The notes beneath the pieces were generated by a model. It did not search any database and was not told where the DNA came from. It worked only from the letters and a program-made list of their open reading frames with translations. 16,064 bases of DNA from positions 1-16,064 of the forward strand of contig CAZVBS010000014.1 in assembly GCA_964625905.1 (NCBI GenBank), written 5' to 3'. Made by a program: the position numbers and the translations under genes. Below are positions 5,998 through 12,728 of this stretch, one piece after another; the first letter of the stretch is position 1, and each line of letters begins with the position of its first letter. The stretch comes from JABMNX01 sp964625905 (GTDB taxonomy: Bacteria; Patescibacteriota; Minisyncoccia; Phycocordibacterales; JABMNX01).

Positions 5998-6948
5998 TTT
6001 TTCTGTTTCTCCAAATGAAGAAATTATGTCATTTAATTCACCCCCCATGACACTAACTATATTTGACCATGATTTCTTCATCCTATGGTCTGTTATACGG
6101 TCTTGTGGAAAGTTGTATGTCCTTATCTTTTCTGAACGATCTGCTGTTTTAACTTGTTCCTTTCGCTCTTTTGCTGTTTCTTGAGCTTGTTCCTCTTCTG
6201 CTAAGAGTTGTAATTTTGCCTGCAAAATATTCATGGCTTGTTCACGGTTTTTTTGCTGGCTTCTTTCTGAAGTACTACGTACATCAATACCTGATGGAAT
6301 GTGAATTATTCGAACAGCAGTTTCTACCTTATTAACATTCTGCCCACCAGCTCCACCAGATCTAGAAAACTCCATTTCAAGGTCGACTGGATTAAGTTCA
6401 ACTTTTGCCTTCTTACGGATAGGAAGTATCGCAACTGAAGCTGTAGAAGTATGAATTCGTCCTTGTTTTTCAGTTGATGGAATTCGCTGTACTCTATGTA
6501 CACCTGTCTCATATCTAAGTTTCTTGTATGAATCTTTTCCTCGTATCTCAACCACGACTTCTTTGTATCCACCAAGAGAGCTTTTTGATTCATTTATTAC
6601 TCGGTACTGCCATCCCTGTTTCTCTGAATATCTCTCATACATAAATGCTAGTTGTTCTGCAAATATTGCCGCTTCTTCACCGCCAGCTCCAGCACGCACT
6701 TCGAGAATTAATTCATTTGGAAATTTTTCCTCTTCTTCTTCAGACTTTGTTATAAGCTCCATTTGTTTTGTAAGCTGTTCTTGTTGTACTTTGATTGAAT
6801 CAAGCTCAGCACTTGCTAACTCTCTTACATCTTTATCTTCGAGCATCTTCTCTGTTTCCTCAGCTTGCGCAACTAATACATCGTACTGTTCAACCAGAAA
6901 AGCCGTCTTGTGATTCTCACGATAGTTTTTTAGTGTTTCTTTATCCAT
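5947..6948 (-). CDS. prfA: Peptide chain release factor 1 with a repeat-derived tail
   Basis: RF1 recognises UAA and UAG in the ribosomal A site and triggers peptide release. Its 333 aa include AGAGGEEAAIFAEQL (86-100), the stop-codon-reading PxT tripeptide as PST (157-159, in VQRIPSTEKQGRIHTS), which marks RF1 rather than RF2 (SPF), and the catalytic GGQ (201-203, in SGGAGGQNVNKVETAVR). The C-terminal helix region (RTYNFPQDRITDHRMKKSW) is present but then shortened, ending near GETEK. Residues 318-333 (DDSSQGIVSTDRSSSQ) come from the 33-nt repeat. The stop is TGA, formed inside a repeat unit where sister units carry GGA, so RF2 or an equivalent ends the synthesis of RF1. A weak TAATAT box lies 6 nt before the ATG. 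rpmE precedes it on the same strand. Confidence 0.96.
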   Translation of the reverse strand: MDKETLKNYRENHKTAFLVEQYDVLVAQAEETEKMLEDKDVRELASAELDSIKVQQEQLTKQMELITKSEEEEEKFPNELILEVRAGAGGEEAAIFAEQLAFMYERYSEKQGWQYRVINESKSSLGGYKEVVVEIRGKDSYKKLRYETGVHRVQRIPSTEKQGRIHTSTASVAILPIRKKAKVELNPVDLEMEFSRSGGAGGQNVNKVETAVRIIHIPSGIDVRSTSERSQQKNREQAMNILQAKLQLLAEEEQAQETAKERKEQVKTADRSEKIRTYNFPQDRITDHRMKKSWSNIVSVMGGELNDIISSFGETEKDDSSQGIVSTDRSSSQ

Positions 6949-6970
6949 AACTTAATATTAGTACAAAAAT

Positions 6971-7010
6971 AAGAAAAACCCCATCATTAACACATGTAGG
7001 GCTTTCTTTT
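6971..7010 (-). terminator. Intrinsic terminator after rpmE
   Basis: On the minus strand AAGAAAGCCC pairs imperfectly with GGGGTTTTTCTT across a 16-nt loop, followed by ATTTTTG. It starts about 7 nt after the rpmE stop, so rpmE probably ends here and prfA uses its own promoter. Confidence 0.75.
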
Positions 7011-7016
7011 ACGTAG

Positions 7017-7280
7017 TTATTTTTTGGCTTTCTTTGCTGCCTCTTCTCGAGCTTTAAACTTCTCTACTCGCCCTGCTGTATCAAGCATTTTTTCTTTACC
7101 TGTATAGAATGGATGTGATGCGCTTGAGATCTCTATATTATAGACTGGATATTCTTTGCCGTCTGTCCATTTTTCAGTATCTTTAGTATTGACAGTTGAT
7201 CCAATAAGAAATTTCTCCCCACTTGAATCGTCGTGGAAGATAACTTGTCTATAATTCTCTGGATGGATTTCCTTCTTCAT
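7017..7280 (-). CDS. rpmE2: 50S ribosomal protein L31 type B
   Basis: An 87-aa bL31 protein that joins the large subunit near the central protuberance and bridges to the small subunit. It is the type B, zinc-free form: there is no CxxC pair, and the family features MKKEIHPENYRQVIFHDDSSG, FLIGSTV, YPVYNIEISSASHPFYTGKEK and GRVEKFKAR are all present. An alanine- and lysine-rich end (EEAAKKAKK) follows. ATG 7280 is preceded by an extended -10 box ending 9 nt upstream with no Shine-Dalgarno sequence. It stands alone, with its own terminator, upstream of prfA. Confidence 0.95.
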   Translation of the reverse strand: MKKEIHPENYRQVIFHDDSSGEKFLIGSTVNTKDTEKWTDGKEYPVYNIEISSASHPFYTGKEKMLDTAGRVEKFKAREEAAKKAKK

Positions 7281-7289
7281 AGTTCAAGT

Positions 7290-7298
7290 AGAATACCA
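7290..7298 (-). promoter_or_regulatory. Extended -10 promoter of rpmE2
   Basis: The minus strand reads TGGTATTCT, an extended -10 with one difference from TATAAT beyond the T/A/T anchors. It ends 9 nt before the ATG, predicting a leader of only about 2 nt. Confidence 0.6.
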
Positions 7299-7312
7299 AA
7301 GAAATGAGTCAT

Positions 7313-7341
7313 TTGCAATGCTAAATAAAGACGAGTACACT
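7313..7341 (+). promoter_or_regulatory. Possible promoter of the 94-aa unknown gene
   Basis: TTGCAA (7313-7318) and TACACT (7336-7341) are separated by 17 nt. Each matches the sigma-70 consensus at four of six positions. This would give a leader of about 25 nt carrying the GGAG at 7364-7367. Confidence 0.4.
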
Positions 7342-7372
7342 CTACATAGAAACTAAATAATATGGAGTAAAT

Positions 7373-7657
7373 ATGATGACACCTGAGAATATTGTCTCTG
7401 TTATTGAATCTTACGAAATGATGTTTCGTAAGTGTTCTACAGTAAAAGCATGTATTGATCGTAATAAAAAAACATCTGAACTAGGTAATCATGAATTATT
7501 ATCGTATGCATATTACCTTTGCGATGAAGTAAAAAGATGTGCTAAAGACAAAAAAAGAATGGTGGAAGCAGGAATACTACTATCCACTGTTCAAATGTGC
7601 TTAAGTTCTGCTGGAATATTATCCCATCAAACTATTATGAACCATAATCGCCCATAA
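7373..7657 (+). CDS. Small cysteine-rich helical protein of unknown function
   Basis: A 94-aa protein, predicted all-helical and soluble, that I cannot assign. It begins MMTPENIVSVIESYEMMFRK and ends SAGILSHQTIMNHNRP; an MTPE start and NHNRP-like end are, from memory, seen in small hypothetical proteins of Parcubacteria, but I could not check this. Five cysteines (21, 27, 50, 56, 76) are many for this length and are not arranged as CxxC, so a classical zinc finger is not indicated. GGAG at 7364-7367 lies 5 nt before the first ATG and 8 nt before the second, in-frame ATG (7376), which may be the true start. It is a single-gene plus-strand unit with its own terminator, among minus-strand housekeeping genes. 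Confidence 0.75.
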   Translation: MMTPENIVSVIESYEMMFRKCSTVKACIDRNKKTSELGNHELLSYAYYLCDEVKRCAKDKKRMVEAGILLSTVQMCLSSAGILSHQTIMNHNRP

Positions 7658-7662
7658 CAAAT

Positions 7663-7696
7663 ACCCTGTCCGACTACATCGGACGGGGTTAAGTTT
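7663..7696 (+). terminator. Intrinsic terminator of the 94-aa unknown gene
   Basis: ACCCTGTCCGA (7663-7673) pairs with TCGGACGGGGT (7679-7689) over 11 bp including one G-T pair, with a 5-nt loop, followed by TAAGTTTTT. It begins 5 nt after the stop codon. Confidence 0.85.
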
Positions 7697-7821
7697 TTGC
7701 TAATTCGTTTGAAGTTCTTATAATAGACTGTGGTTCGACGCGTAAACTACGAGCGTAGCCGAGGAGTGCTTTATAGTAACCACTTAGAGTCTTCATTAGT
7801 TGAGTGTAGTTCAAGGAGCAA

Positions 7822-7872
7822 GTCAAAAATAATAGGAGGCGTACTAAAGGTACGGCGAGTATTATTTTTGAC
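7822..7872. terminator. Nested hairpin after the lytic transglycosylase gene
   Basis: GTCAAAAATAATA (7822-7834) is the exact reverse complement of 7860-7872. Inside it is a second hairpin, GTAC-TAAAG-GTAC (7841-7853). It begins 34 nt past the transglycosylase stop in that gene's direction, and the far arm carries TTTTT on the minus strand, so a terminator or 3'-end structure is likely. The adjoining 7730-7785 also has small complementary pieces (GTGGTT/AACCAC, CTACG/CGTAG); I see no gene in 7690-7906. Confidence 0.55.
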
Positions 7873-7906
7873 GAAGTGACGAAGAAATTCGCCAACTATG
7901 AAAACT

Positions 7907-9283
7907 CTAACGCTCTAGGACGTTAATAAGTTCCTGATAATGATCAGCCAACTCCATAACCCCATCCCCATAAAAAGCATACGCTGATTTTTGTGCATTT
8001 CTCCATCCTGCAAAATATCTAAGCGCAGCGAGTCGTTCTGAATAATAAGTCCTTTTATCTGCACCATTATCCATCATTAAAAGCGCTGATGCTGTGAATG
8101 CTGTACGTGGATCCCATGGGTTTGGTGGATTTTGTTTAGCTAATCTACCTATTCGTGTTTTATATAAATCCCACGTAGAAGGTATAAACTGTGCTGGACC
8201 CATAGCTCCGCCATAACCATATGAAGGAGGACAAGATACTACCTGCCCATATGGATTAATTCCAAGTTCTTTAACAATAGCCAAAAATGGATCCACATCA
8301 CGGTTTGGCTTCATCACTCCATCAAAGAATCTTCCTGTGTTTACACCTTTACCGTCTCCTTTTTTAGGACTATTAGTTAAGAGGCATTGTCCCACATTTT
8401 CACCAAGGTTCGACTCTTGGGCAATTACACCAAGAATAAGTGCTGGACGTACTCCAGTAGCGCGTGAGGCATCGAGAGCGAATTGATAAGCATCTGCAAA
8501 CGGAATTGGAGCTGAACCACGAAGCGTAAAGAGCTCAGCTCTTATCTCCCCAGCAGATTTTAGACTTACAGTAATAAGTGTTTGGTATGCAGTTTCTTCG
8601 CCTTTTGTAATATCAAGAATCTTTTGTCGTTCTCTCTCTTGTGTTTCTATCTTCTTTTTTTCAAGATTTTGAATACCACGTAATTCCTGTTCTGAAACGC
8701 GACGCCTCTCTAGTACCTCCTTTTGTGTGTATGTATCATCTTTTGTTAATGCTATTTCTTTGAAAGATTCAGAAAGTCCTGCTTTTATAGCATCAAAGTT
8801 ATCAAGGTCTTCAAAAAAAGAGGACAAGTCTTGGTTACCTAAAACTATCTCGGCGAGTGAATAGTCGTCTATTTCGTTTGTTTTACGAATTAATTGAGCA
8901 AGGGATTCTTTCTGGCGTTGCAATTTTTCGTCTAGGTTCCCTATAGTTCTTTGTTTACTTGATATGTTTTGAGTAATACCATTAATCTCTATATCTCGCG
9001 CTCTTATATACAATTTTGCTTTATCAATTTTTGCATCTAAAATAGCCACGTCACGCTCTAAAGATACTCTCTCTTCTTGCTTTCCTTCTAGTAAGACTTG
9101 TTGACCTTCTATTTCCTTTTCAATCAGAGCAAGCTCTGCTTCTAACTGTACTTTACGAATCTCTACTTGTTTATCTGCTGTTTGAGCATAAACAACTACT
9201 GTAAATATGGAAAAGAAAAAAATACATGTAGCTATAAGAAATACTACGTAAAGTGCATATGTGTACTGGCGTATAGCTATCAT
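7907..9283 (-). CDS. Coiled-coil lytic transglycosylase (peptidoglycan hydrolase)
   Basis: A 458-aa exported or membrane-anchored protein expected to cleave peptidoglycan glycan strands. One hydrophobic segment at residues 9-33 serves as signal or anchor. Residues about 35-235 form a long, charged coiled coil of the kind found in EnvC and CwlO-type wall hydrolases (VQLEAELALIEKEIEGQQ and onward). The catalytic domain follows from about 262 to 458: ALILGVIAQESNLGENVG with the likely catalytic Glu290, then GYGGAMGPAQFIPSTWDLY (356-374), a strong SLT/MltB-type signature, and NPWDPRTAFTASALLM (388-403). Two cysteines (300 and 351) could form a disulphide outside the cell. An extended -10 box ends 11 nt before the ATG. 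It could act in cell division or in opening the wall for pili or secretion; the sequence does not decide. Confidence 0.9.
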   Translation of the reverse strand: MIAIRQYTYALYVVFLIATCIFFFSIFTVVVYAQTADKQVEIRKVQLEAELALIEKEIEGQQVLLEGKQEERVSLERDVAILDAKIDKAKLYIRARDIEINGITQNISSKQRTIGNLDEKLQRQKESLAQLIRKTNEIDDYSLAEIVLGNQDLSSFFEDLDNFDAIKAGLSESFKEIALTKDDTYTQKEVLERRRVSEQELRGIQNLEKKKIETQERERQKILDITKGEETAYQTLITVSLKSAGEIRAELFTLRGSAPIPFADAYQFALDASRATGVRPALILGVIAQESNLGENVGQCLLTNSPKKGDGKGVNTGRFFDGVMKPNRDVDPFLAIVKELGINPYGQVVSCPPSYGYGGAMGPAQFIPSTWDLYKTRIGRLAKQNPPNPWDPRTAFTASALLMMDNGADKRTYYSERLAALRYFAGWRNAQKSAYAFYGDGVMELADHYQELINVLER

Positions 9284-9294
9284 GATTGATATTT

Positions 9295-9303
9295 ATTATA
9301 CCA
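9295..9303 (-). promoter_or_regulatory. Extended -10 promoter of the transglycosylase gene
   Basis: The minus strand reads TGGTATAAT, identical to the pheS element. It ends 11 nt before the ATG, giving a predicted leader of about 4-5 nt without a Shine-Dalgarno sequence. Confidence 0.65.
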
Positions 9304-9354
9304 ATATTGTACATTTGTCGAAACGCGTAATATACATATCTTACAAGTGACGCA

Positions 9355-9396
9355 AAACACAAAAGCACTTCGACTAGTCGAAGTGCTTTTGTGTTT
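9355..9396. terminator. 42-nt perfect palindrome, terminator of rplY
   Basis: The two 21-nt halves are exact reverse complements, centred on CGACTAGTCG (9371-9380). Read on the minus strand it starts about 11 nt after the rplY stop, and the right arm ends in GCTTTTGTGTTT. A long stem with a T-rich 3' arm fits a strong intrinsic terminator. Confidence 0.85.
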
Positions 9397-9407
9397 AATT
9401 ATAGTTA

Positions 9408-10070
9408 TTATTTTTCCTCTCCTTCACTATCTCCGACACCATCACCGTCCTCGTCATCCTGCTTCCCTTTCTTCTCTACCTCAATATCGTCAATTGAAGT
9501 CTCTACTTCTGGTTCCTCTTCTTCTTTTGCTTCGTTTACAAGTATCACTGTTTCATCTCCGTCTATAATTAATTCTGCACTTTCTGGAATAGTGATGTCT
9601 TTTGCTAGTATATTACTTTCAAAATTTTCTAGTGATTCAACACTTACTTCAATATTTTGCGGTAAGTCTTTTGGAAGAACTTCGATTTCAATTTCGTGCA
9701 TTACTTTCACAAGTACTCCACCAAGCTCTTTCACTGCTGGAGAAACACCTACGAATTCAAGTGGTATCTTCACGGTAACTTTCTTTCCTTTTTCCATAAC
9801 ATAGAAATCAGCATGTCGAGGCTCTCCAGTAACTGGGTGTATGTCAACGTCGTGTATAAGTACCTCGTTTTCTATACCATCTCCTTTAAGTTCTATCACT
9901 GCTGACTCACCTACTTCCTTCCAAAGTTTTTTAAATGTGTCTCTATCAATAGCGATAGATGTTGTTTCTTCTTTAGGTCCATAAAAAACTGCTGGCATTT
10001 CACTGCCTCCTCGTAGTTGCTTTAAAGACTTCTTTCCCTCTCGTTTTCGTATTTGTAGTGTTTCTGTCAT
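9408..10070 (-). CDS. rplY: 50S ribosomal protein L25 (general stress protein CTC type)
   Basis: A bL25 protein that binds 5S rRNA in the large subunit, 220 aa from the start chosen here. The N-terminal L25 domain is clear (LQIRKREGKKSLKQLRGGSEMPAVFYG, then HDVDIHPVTGEPRHADFYVM), followed by the CTC/TL5 beta domain (VTVKIPLEFVGVSPAVKELGGVLVKVMHEIEIEVLPKDLPQNIEVSVESLE). The end is a strongly acidic tail (EEEEPEVETSIDDIEVEKKGKQDDEDGDGVGDSEGEEK), a variable feature of CTC-type proteins. An in-frame ATG at 10109 overlaps the predicted -35 box, while ATG 10070 gives the family-typical MTETLQIRKREG and lies 11 nt after the -10, so the short form is preferred. It stands alone between its promoter and terminator. 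Confidence 0.93.
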   Translation of the reverse strand: MTETLQIRKREGKKSLKQLRGGSEMPAVFYGPKEETTSIAIDRDTFKKLWKEVGESAVIELKGDGIENEVLIHDVDIHPVTGEPRHADFYVMEKGKKVTVKIPLEFVGVSPAVKELGGVLVKVMHEIEIEVLPKDLPQNIEVSVESLENFESNILAKDITIPESAELIIDGDETVILVNEAKEEEEPEVETSIDDIEVEKKGKQDDEDGDGVGDSEGEEK

Positions 10071-10081
10071 GTTGAGTCTCA

Positions 10082-10109
10082 AGTATACGGACTTTACTCT
10101 TAAAATCAA
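10082..10109 (-). promoter_or_regulatory. Promoter of rplY
   Basis: On the minus strand TTGATT (10104-10109) and TATACT (10082-10087) are 16 nt apart. The -10 ends 11 nt before ATG 10070, so the leader would be about 4 nt. This element decides the start codon, because the upstream ATG at 10109 would be untranscribed. Confidence 0.6.
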
Positions 10110-10137
10110 GTAGTAAGTAACTATCCTTTAATACAGA

Positions 10138-10166
10138 TTGACTAAATTATGTTAATTATGGATAAT
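10138..10166 (+). promoter_or_regulatory. Consensus-like promoter of the 186-aa unknown gene
   Basis: TTGACT (10138-10143) and GATAAT (10161-10166) each match sigma-70 consensus at five of six positions, with the ideal 17-nt spacing. The leader would be about 43 nt and carries AGAGGTGA (10205-10212), close to the full anti-Shine-Dalgarno complement, 3 nt before the ATG. Confidence 0.7.
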
Positions 10167-10215
10167 CATACGTAGATTATAAGTTATATTGAAATCCTAA
10201 ACAAAGAGGTGATTC

Positions 10216-10776
10216 ATGAGTGGCTTAACATTAAAAGTTGGTTCTATTGTTACAACAACTGAAGTATCTTTACACAAAAATAATAATCAGGGTGTTGTTA
10301 TGGATCTCAAAAGTGATCTCGTACCAGACGACGGTCCAATTGCTGTATTCTTTGATTCGGAAGTTGAAGGCTTCCTATCCCTGCCTCGTAATTTTGATGA
10401 ACATAAAGAACCACCAACACCTGAGGATTATAAGGAATCCAAACGAATTTTTTGTTTTGAGGCTGAAGAACTAGAGGTTATAGAAGAGTTTTCTCTTAAA
10501 ACCAAAGCAAGACAACTTTATCCTCAAGGTTATTGGTTGATTAGATCTTGGAAATTCCCGCTTATCCCTAATTCACACGAATGTCAATTCTATGATTGTG
10601 AAAGTGATATTCTTGCGACAGAAAAAACTATCATCAATATTTGGGGAGTCGTATACGAAGTTTACACTTGTACAAAATGTCATAAAGAAAAAAATGGTGT
10701 CTATGGCAATATGTTAGGGTTTAAAAAACCACTACCTGGTGTACCTCAAGATGAGGAAAATAAACTTACATCTTGA
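10216..10776 (+). CDS. Unknown protein with putative zinc-binding cysteines
   Basis: A 186-aa soluble protein that I do not recognise. The first 60 residues are beta-rich (LKVGSIVTTTEVSLHKNNNQGVVMDL, then GPIAVFFDSEVEGFLSLP), perhaps a small barrel. The C-terminal part has HECQFYDC (121-128) and YTCTKCHKE (150-158): Cys123, Cys128, Cys152 and Cys155 could form a C-x4-C...C-x2-C zinc ribbon with His121 or His156 nearby. No catalytic motif is visible. It has a near-consensus promoter, a strong AGAGGTGA ribosome binding site and a strong terminator, and ends with TGA. In contrast the neighbouring housekeeping genes look leaderless, suggesting separate regulation or origin. Confidence 0.8.
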   Translation: MSGLTLKVGSIVTTTEVSLHKNNNQGVVMDLKSDLVPDDGPIAVFFDSEVEGFLSLPRNFDEHKEPPTPEDYKESKRIFCFEAEELEVIEEFSLKTKARQLYPQGYWLIRSWKFPLIPNSHECQFYDCESDILATEKTIINIWGVVYEVYTCTKCHKEKNGVYGNMLGFKKPLPGVPQDEENKLTS

Positions 10777-10788
10777 TGTAAAGACTAA

Positions 10789-10826
10789 AAAAGGCTTGAC
10801 TATGTCAAGCCTTTTCCATTTTTTAT
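10789..10826. terminator. Terminator of the 186-aa gene, possibly bidirectional
   Basis: AAAAGGCTTGAC (10789-10800) is the exact reverse complement of 10804-10815, with a 3-nt loop, followed by CCATTTTTTATTTT on the plus strand. On the minus strand the hairpin is followed by TTTTTTAG, so it can also stop the converging dehydrogenase transcript. Confidence 0.88.
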
Positions 10827-10832
10827 TTTAAA

Positions 10833-11804
10833 TTATTTTACACCAACCACATTCTCTGGAATCTTCCCTTCTAAGAAATCAATGACATTTTGTGCGGCTA
10901 TTTCTGACATCTTGCCTCGAGTACCTTCCGTAGCTGACGCTATATGTGGAGTAATAACTATGTTATCAAGATCTGCTAAACCTTGTGCTAGATTAGGCTC
11001 GTCTTCAAATACATCTAGCGCTGCGCCCTTTATCACGCCACCCCTAAGCGCATCTACAAGTGCACTCTCGTCTATAACAGGACCTCGAGATGAGTTGATA
11101 AGATAAGCAGTCGGCTTCATTTTTGAAAGGGTTTCTTTGTTTATAAGATGTCGTGTCGAGTCTAGAAGTGGAACGTGAGTAGTAACTACGTCTGCTACTT
11201 CAAGAACTCCTTTAATGGTTGGTTTAAATTCTGCACCATACTCCTTTTCAAACTCTTCATTTTGTTTAATATCGTAGTAGCAAACTTTCATACCAAGTCC
11301 TCGTGATGCGATATGGGCGACTCTCTGACCAATACGCCCAGCTCCTAATATACCAAGTGTCTTGTCTTTAAGATCTGTTCCTAAGAAAAGCATCGGCGCC
11401 CAGCCATCGTACTTGCCCGCTCTTGTAAATCTATCTCCTTCTGTAATACGTGATGTAATAGAAAGCATAAGCGCAATAGTGTGCTCTGCCACAGTGTTTG
11501 TAAGAACTCCTGGTGTGTTTGTAATTGTGATTCCTCTCTTTTTAGCTTCTTCTGTATCTATATTATTATATCCAACAGCATAATTTGCGAAGATCTTTGC
11601 GCTTGGCACTGCGTCAAATATATCTGCATCTATTTCATCTGTTAGAAGTGGTATAACAGCATCGTACTCTGTTTTCTTAAGCTCTATTATAAGTTCATCT
11701 TTAGTAAGTACGCCATCTTTCTCACTTATAGTGACTTCATGTCCAGCTTCTTTTAAGAGATTAATTCCGCTTTCTGGAATAACTCGTGATATATATATCT
11801 TCAT
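10833..11804 (-). CDS. D-2-hydroxyacid dehydrogenase (glyoxylate/hydroxypyruvate reductase or D-glycerate dehydrogenase type)
   Basis: A 323-aa NAD(P)-dependent dehydrogenase of the D-isomer-specific family, interconverting a 2-oxoacid and a D-2-hydroxyacid. Substrate-domain features include NYAVGYNNID (74-83) and TPGVLTNTVAEHTIALML (97-114). The Rossmann motif GAGRIG is at 154-159, with Asp178 (YYDIK) at the end of beta-2 favouring NAD over NADP. The catalytic set is complete: Arg240 (SSRGPVID), Glu269 (FEDEP) and His287 (TPHIASAT). The resemblance is strongest to glyoxylate reductase/glycerate dehydrogenases; the exact substrate cannot be read. It starts 18 nt after the aldolase stop, so the two are probably one transcript. 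No Shine-Dalgarno sequence is evident; a TAGAAT lies 9 nt before the ATG. Confidence 0.92.
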   Translation of the reverse strand: MKIYISRVIPESGINLLKEAGHEVTISEKDGVLTKDELIIELKKTEYDAVIPLLTDEIDADIFDAVPSAKIFANYAVGYNNIDTEEAKKRGITITNTPGVLTNTVAEHTIALMLSITSRITEGDRFTRAGKYDGWAPMLFLGTDLKDKTLGILGAGRIGQRVAHIASRGLGMKVCYYDIKQNEEFEKEYGAEFKPTIKGVLEVADVVTTHVPLLDSTRHLINKETLSKMKPTAYLINSSRGPVIDESALVDALRGGVIKGAALDVFEDEPNLAQGLADLDNIVITPHIASATEGTRGKMSEIAAQNVIDFLEGKIPENVVGVK

Positions 11805-11822
11805 AATAACTTTATTCTAATT

Positions 11823-12686
11823 TTATAAATTACTAAATAGTCGCAGTCGTTTTTCTACCACCTTTGCTACATTTTCAGCTCCTTTTTTCATAAACCTATA
11901 TGGTGCTATTTCGTCAGGGTTTTCTTTTAAAGCCTCTTCTATACCTTCTCTGTATGCAATTCTTATCTCTGTATTAATATGTACTGTAGACACACCAGCA
12001 TCTATTGCTGATCTAAAATCTCCATCAGATATACCAGAACCTCCATGAAGTACCATCGGTACACCAGCAGCTTTTCTTAGCTTTGTAATCTGCTCAATAT
12101 TGAGCATTGGATTCTTTCCGCCCTTAAGCATGCCATGTAGATTACCTACAGCAGGAGCAACCATATCAACTCCAGTTTCTTTAACATACCTAGATACTTC
12201 TTCTTCAGTTGTTACAGCCCCTTCTGGATCAACACCTTCTGGAAGTTCATCAAGTACTTTAGAAGATGTACCAATGTATCCTATCTCTCCCTCTACAATA
12301 ATCTCTGGATTGATACTTCTAGCATACTCGACGGCTTTTTTAGTCTCTGCGATATTTTCTTCAAAGGGGAGTTTGGTGCCATCGAAAATGACAGCGTCGT
12401 ATCCTGCATCTACCACTTCTTTAACTCTTTCTATCGAGTATGTATGGTCTGCATTTAAGAAAATAGGGTAGTCGTGTTGTTCGCGAAGGCTTCTTACAAG
12501 TGCGACGGCTTGTTTGACTCCAACGAAGTCACGCTCTCCTTCTGATGTGCCTATTATTATAGGCACATTTAGTGCTTTAGCTGTATTAAAAATAGCGTGC
12601 AGTTGCTCGGTATCAGAGATATTAAAATGTCCAAGGGCGACTTTATTAGCTTCTGCTTCCGCTACATATTCTCGAAGTGTTTTCAT
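11823..12686 (-). CDS. fba: Class II fructose-bisphosphate aldolase (zinc)
   Basis: A 287-aa metal-dependent aldolase that cleaves fructose 1,6-bisphosphate to glyceraldehyde 3-phosphate and dihydroxyacetone phosphate, or runs in reverse. The catalytic Asp80 and zinc ligand His81 are in LNADHTYS; VEGEIGYIG (131-139) carries the conserved glutamate; His184 (GNLHGM) and His214 (VLHGGSGI) complete the zinc site, and HGGSG with INTE (237-240) forms the phosphate loop. The close relative tagatose-bisphosphate aldolase cannot be excluded. The first ATG of the frame (12737) would overlap the divergent kinase gene; ATG 12686 gives the usual MKTLREYVAEAEANKVALGHFN start and sits exactly 7 nt after an extended -10. 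It heads a two-gene unit with the dehydrogenase. Confidence 0.94.
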   Translation of the reverse strand: MKTLREYVAEAEANKVALGHFNISDTEQLHAIFNTAKALNVPIIIGTSEGERDFVGVKQAVALVRSLREQHDYPIFLNADHTYSIERVKEVVDAGYDAVIFDGTKLPFEENIAETKKAVEYARSINPEIIVEGEIGYIGTSSKVLDELPEGVDPEGAVTTEEEVSRYVKETGVDMVAPAVGNLHGMLKGGKNPMLNIEQITKLRKAAGVPMVLHGGSGISDGDFRSAIDAGVSTVHINTEIRIAYREGIEEALKENPDEIAPYRFMKKGAENVAKVVEKRLRLFSNL

Positions 12687-12693
12687 ATTTACA

Positions 12694-12702
12694 ATAGTAT
12701 CA
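12694..12702 (-). promoter_or_regulatory. Extended -10 promoter of fba (leaderless)
   Basis: The minus strand reads TGATACTAT followed by exactly 7 nt and ATG 12686, the same geometry as pheS. The predicted transcription start is the start codon itself. Confidence 0.7.
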
Positions 12703-12710
12703 TATCTATG

Positions 12711-12719
12711 TGTTACTAT
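12711..12719 (+). promoter_or_regulatory. Extended -10 promoter of the PfkB kinase gene
   Basis: TGTTACTAT ends 9 nt before ATG 12729. The fba -10 lies only 8 nt away on the other strand, so the two divergent promoters are packed into about 26 nt and their polymerases should exclude each other. Confidence 0.65.
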
Positions 12720-12728
12720 ATGAGGCAT

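Noticed and set aside
5900..6014. UGA recoding (as in Gracilibacteria or Absconditabacteria) letting prfA read on through the array
   Set aside because: All other genes are full length with UGA as stop, the 186-aa gene ends in TGA, and conserved glycines are encoded by normal codons. The in-frame TGAs beyond prfA are better explained as non-coding repeat drift.
7689..7895. 68-aa minus-strand open frame
   Set aside because: It starts with a TTG, overlaps the nested hairpin at 7822-7872 and part of the terminator of the 94-aa gene, and resembles no protein I know.
10071..10109. 13-residue N-terminal extension of L25
   Set aside because: The upstream ATG overlaps the predicted -35 box, and family members start at the MTETLQIRKREG position.
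12597..12728. 44-codon N-terminal extension of the PfkB kinase
   Set aside because: It is antisense to the aldolase coding region and lies upstream of the predicted promoter; family alignments start at MEQLDFVAVGD.
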